A stretch of 6,408 nt of DNA from Propionibacteriaceae bacterium. Lineage in GTDB: Bacteria > Actinomycetota > Actinomycetes > Propionibacteriales > Propionibacteriaceae. Under the pieces are notes generated by a model, which saw only the letters and a list, made by a program, of their open reading frames with translations, ran no database searches and was not told the origin of the DNA. Where the stretch lies: the NCBI GenBank assembly GCA_025923975.1, contig JAICEV010000225.1, positions 1 to 6,408 of the forward strand, read 5' to 3'. A program made the position numbers and the translations under genes. Shown here in pieces: positions 4,804-6,408 of the stretch (its first letter is position 1; every line of letters starts with the position of its first letter).

Positions 4804-6408
4804 ATGCAACACGATCCACTGGACTCAGTAACGCCGGCGGATTCGTTCCCGACCGACCCCACCGGACTGCCTGAGGCCAGCCAGCCTCAGCTGCTGGAGC
4901 TGGCCGACGGCGACACCCTAGAACTGAGCGTCGGCCCGGTGGCCAAGCCGTTGGGCGATGCCACCGTGCGGATGCTGGGGTACAACGGCTCCATCCCCGG
5001 CACCACCCTCAAGGTGGACCAAGGCACAGAAATCGCGGTCCACGTTGAAAACCACGGTGACCTTGACACGACCGTCCACTGGCACGGGCTGCGGCTGGAG
5101 AACCGCTACGACGGCGTCCCCCACGAAACCCAAGCGCCGATCCCGGTGGGCGGAGAATTCAGCTACCGCATCCAGTTCCCCGACCCAGGCCTGTACTGGT
5201 ACCACCCCCACATCCGGGAGGACTACACCCAAGAACTCGGCCTGTACGGCAACATCCTCGTCGTCCCCGCCGACCCCGACTACTGGCCACCGGCCGACCG
5301 CGACCTGATCCTGACTCTGGACGACATTCTCATCGAGGACGGCCACGTCGCCCCCTTCAGCCCCACCGAGACGAGCTACGCCGCCATGGGCCGCTTCGGC
5401 AACCAGCTGCTGATTGCCGGCGACCCCGACCTGCATCTCTCCTTCCAAGCGGGCGAGGTAGTGCGACTGTGGCTGACCAACACCGCCAACACCCGCGTCT
5501 TCAACATCACCCTGCCCGGCGCGCGGATGAAGCTGGTCGGCGGAGACAGCGGCCGGGTCGAGTATGAGGAGTTCGTCGAGCAGGTCGTGCTGGCGCCGTC
5601 GGAGCGGGCCGTGGTGGACGTCCTGGTCGAATCGCCTGGCGAGCTGGCCCTGGAGCACCACACGCCCAATCGGACCTACCGGCTCGCCGCGATCACTGTG
5701 ACCGACGCAGCGCCGTCGGCCGCCGCCACCCGGTTCGGGCAGCTGCGCCGGGCCCCCGAACTGGAGGCCGAGCGTGCCCAGTTGGACCGCTGGCTGGCCG
5801 CGTCCCCGGACAAGATCCTGGCCCTGGTCGCGCAGATGGACGACCCAGCTGCTATGCCGGAGGCCGCCGGGCCGGTCACTTACACCTGTCCGATGCATCC
5901 CGATGTCATCAGCGCCGAGCCCGGCCGCTGCCCCAAGTGCGGTATGAAGCTACTCGCAAGCCAAGCACCCACGGTCACCACCTACGCATGCCCGATGCAT
6001 TCGGAGGTGATCAGCGATCAGCCGGGTCACTGCCCCAAGTGCGGCATGAAATTACTCGCCAGCCAAGTCCCCACGGTCACCACCTATGCATGCCCGATGC
6101 ATCCGGAGGTGATCAGCGATCAGCCGGGTCACTGCCCCAAGTGCGGCATGAAACTGCTCGCGACAGGCTCAGAGCGTACGACAACGGCCGAGCACGACCA
6201 CAGCGGCATGGAGCACAGCGGCATGGACCACGGGAGCGCCGGGGGCATCGAGTGGGAGGACGACATGGTCGAGGTCAACCGCGAGACCACCAGTGACACC
6301 ATGCACTGGCGGTTCCTCGATCGGACCACTGGTGCCGACAGCCCCGCCATTGACTGGCGGTTCACCGTCGGCGACCGAGTCAAGATCCGGCTGATCAATG
6401 AAATGGCC
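4804..6408 (+). CDS. Multicopper oxidase with three inserted heavy-metal-binding modules (3' partial)
   Basis: ATG at 4804-4806 with AGGAG eight bases upstream; the frame stays open to the right edge, giving 535 residues. Cupredoxin domain 1 (about 35-156) carries the first two copper motifs, HWH (H92, H94) and HPH (H134, H136), which feed the type 2/type 3 trinuclear centre. Domain 2 (about 165-300) is a cupredoxin without copper ligands, as is common. Residues 301-358 are a charged, partly helical linker. Three 34-residue repeats follow, each with CPMHx, a PG turn and CPKCGMKLL (cysteines 362/376/379, 396/410/413, 430/444/447), the HMBD heavy-metal-binding domain. Residues 463-481 are His/Met-rich (EHDHSGMEHSGMDH), as in copper-handling oxidases. 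Domain 3 begins at about 482 (DWRFTVGDRVKIRL), and its type 1 copper motifs lie beyond the window. Likely role: oxidation and detoxification of Cu(I) or another metal. No signal peptide or Tat motif is visible in the polar N-terminus, so its location is unclear. Confidence 0.92.
   Translation, partial: MQHDPLDSVTPADSFPTDPTGLPEASQPQLLELADGDTLELSVGPVAKPLGDATVRMLGYNGSIPGTTLKVDQGTEIAVHVENHGDLDTTVHWHGLRLENRYDGVPHETQAPIPVGGEFSYRIQFPDPGLYWYHPHIREDYTQELGLYGNILVVPADPDYWPPADRDLILTLDDILIEDGHVAPFSPTETSYAAMGRFGNQLLIAGDPDLHLSFQAGEVVRLWLTNTANTRVFNITLPGARMKLVGGDSGRVEYEEFVEQVVLAPSERAVVDVLVESPGELALEHHTPNRTYRLAAITVTDAAPSAAATRFGQLRRAPELEAERAQLDRWLAASPDKILALVAQMDDPAAMPEAAGPVTYTCPMHPDVISAEPGRCPKCGMKLLASQAPTVTTYACPMHSEVISDQPGHCPKCGMKLLASQVPTVTTYACPMHPEVISDQPGHCPKCGMKLLATGSERTTTAEHDHSGMEHSGMDHGSAGGIEWEDDMVEVNRETTSDTMHWRFLDRTTGADSPAIDWRFTVGDRVKIRLINEMA
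5881..6162 (+). repeat. Three in-frame 102-bp repeats encoding HMBD modules
   Basis: Units begin at 5881, 5983 and 6085 with a period of 102 bases (34 codons); the third is complete only through its metal module (26 codons). Over those 26 codons units 2 and 3 differ at only five bases, while unit 1 is more diverged there. The linker after unit 1 nearly equals the linker after unit 2 (ccc acg gtc acc acc in both). This indicates duplication inside the gene, with the copy giving units 2 and 3 the more recent. Confidence 0.9.

Noticed and set aside
4918..5898. A 326-codon open frame on the minus strand
   Set aside because: It lies wholly antisense to the multicopper oxidase, which has clear conserved motifs. 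Long antisense frames are expected in GC-rich genes; its product is a Gly/Val/Gln-rich low-complexity sequence.
5881..6162. Regularly spaced repeats that might suggest a CRISPR array
   Set aside because: The period is exactly 102 bases, in frame, and translates to a known metal-binding module. There are no unique spacers and only three units.

Overview
The window looks like an accessory stretch of a GC-rich actinobacterial genome or plasmid. Mycobacteriaceae or a close relative is my best guess, from the GC-rich third codon positions in most genes and the protein types (VOC, CPBP, multicopper oxidase). That placement is inference from style, not from a marker gene.

Layout. At the left edge (1-156, +) is the C-terminal end of a metal-binding YHS-domain protein. 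Facing it on the minus strand is a broken DUF4062 gene (start at 642): its frame is lost near 415-420 and its homology stops near 183. A minus-strand VOC-fold protein follows (860-1234). Then come about 650 bases with no convincing gene, leading into a plus-strand six-helix membrane protein (1890-2681) and, 52 bases later, a class I SAM-dependent methyltransferase (2734-3402) whose base composition is visibly lower in GC. The gap after it (3403-3795) holds a segment that strongly resembles the 3' half of an initiator tRNA (tRNA-fMet), followed by a perfect 7-bp hairpin. Such a segment could be the scar of an integrated element. A CPBP-type intramembrane protease homologue (3796-4707) comes next. 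A 96-base spacer carrying an 18-bp tandem repeat separates it from a multicopper oxidase (4804 to beyond 6408) that runs off the right edge.

How it fits together. The window begins and ends with metal-handling proteins. The YHS fragment is cysteine-rich. The multicopper oxidase carries three tandem CPMHP...CPKCGM heavy-metal-binding modules and a His/Met-rich linker between its second and third cupredoxin domains. This points to a copper or heavy-metal resistance locus. The genes between are not an obvious pathway, and the truncated DUF4062 gene, the tRNA-like remnant, the gene-poor gaps and the composition shift suggest a mosaic built by insertions and deletions. I do not see a complete new system. 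The most distinctive items are the triple metal-module oxidase and the tRNA-like scar.
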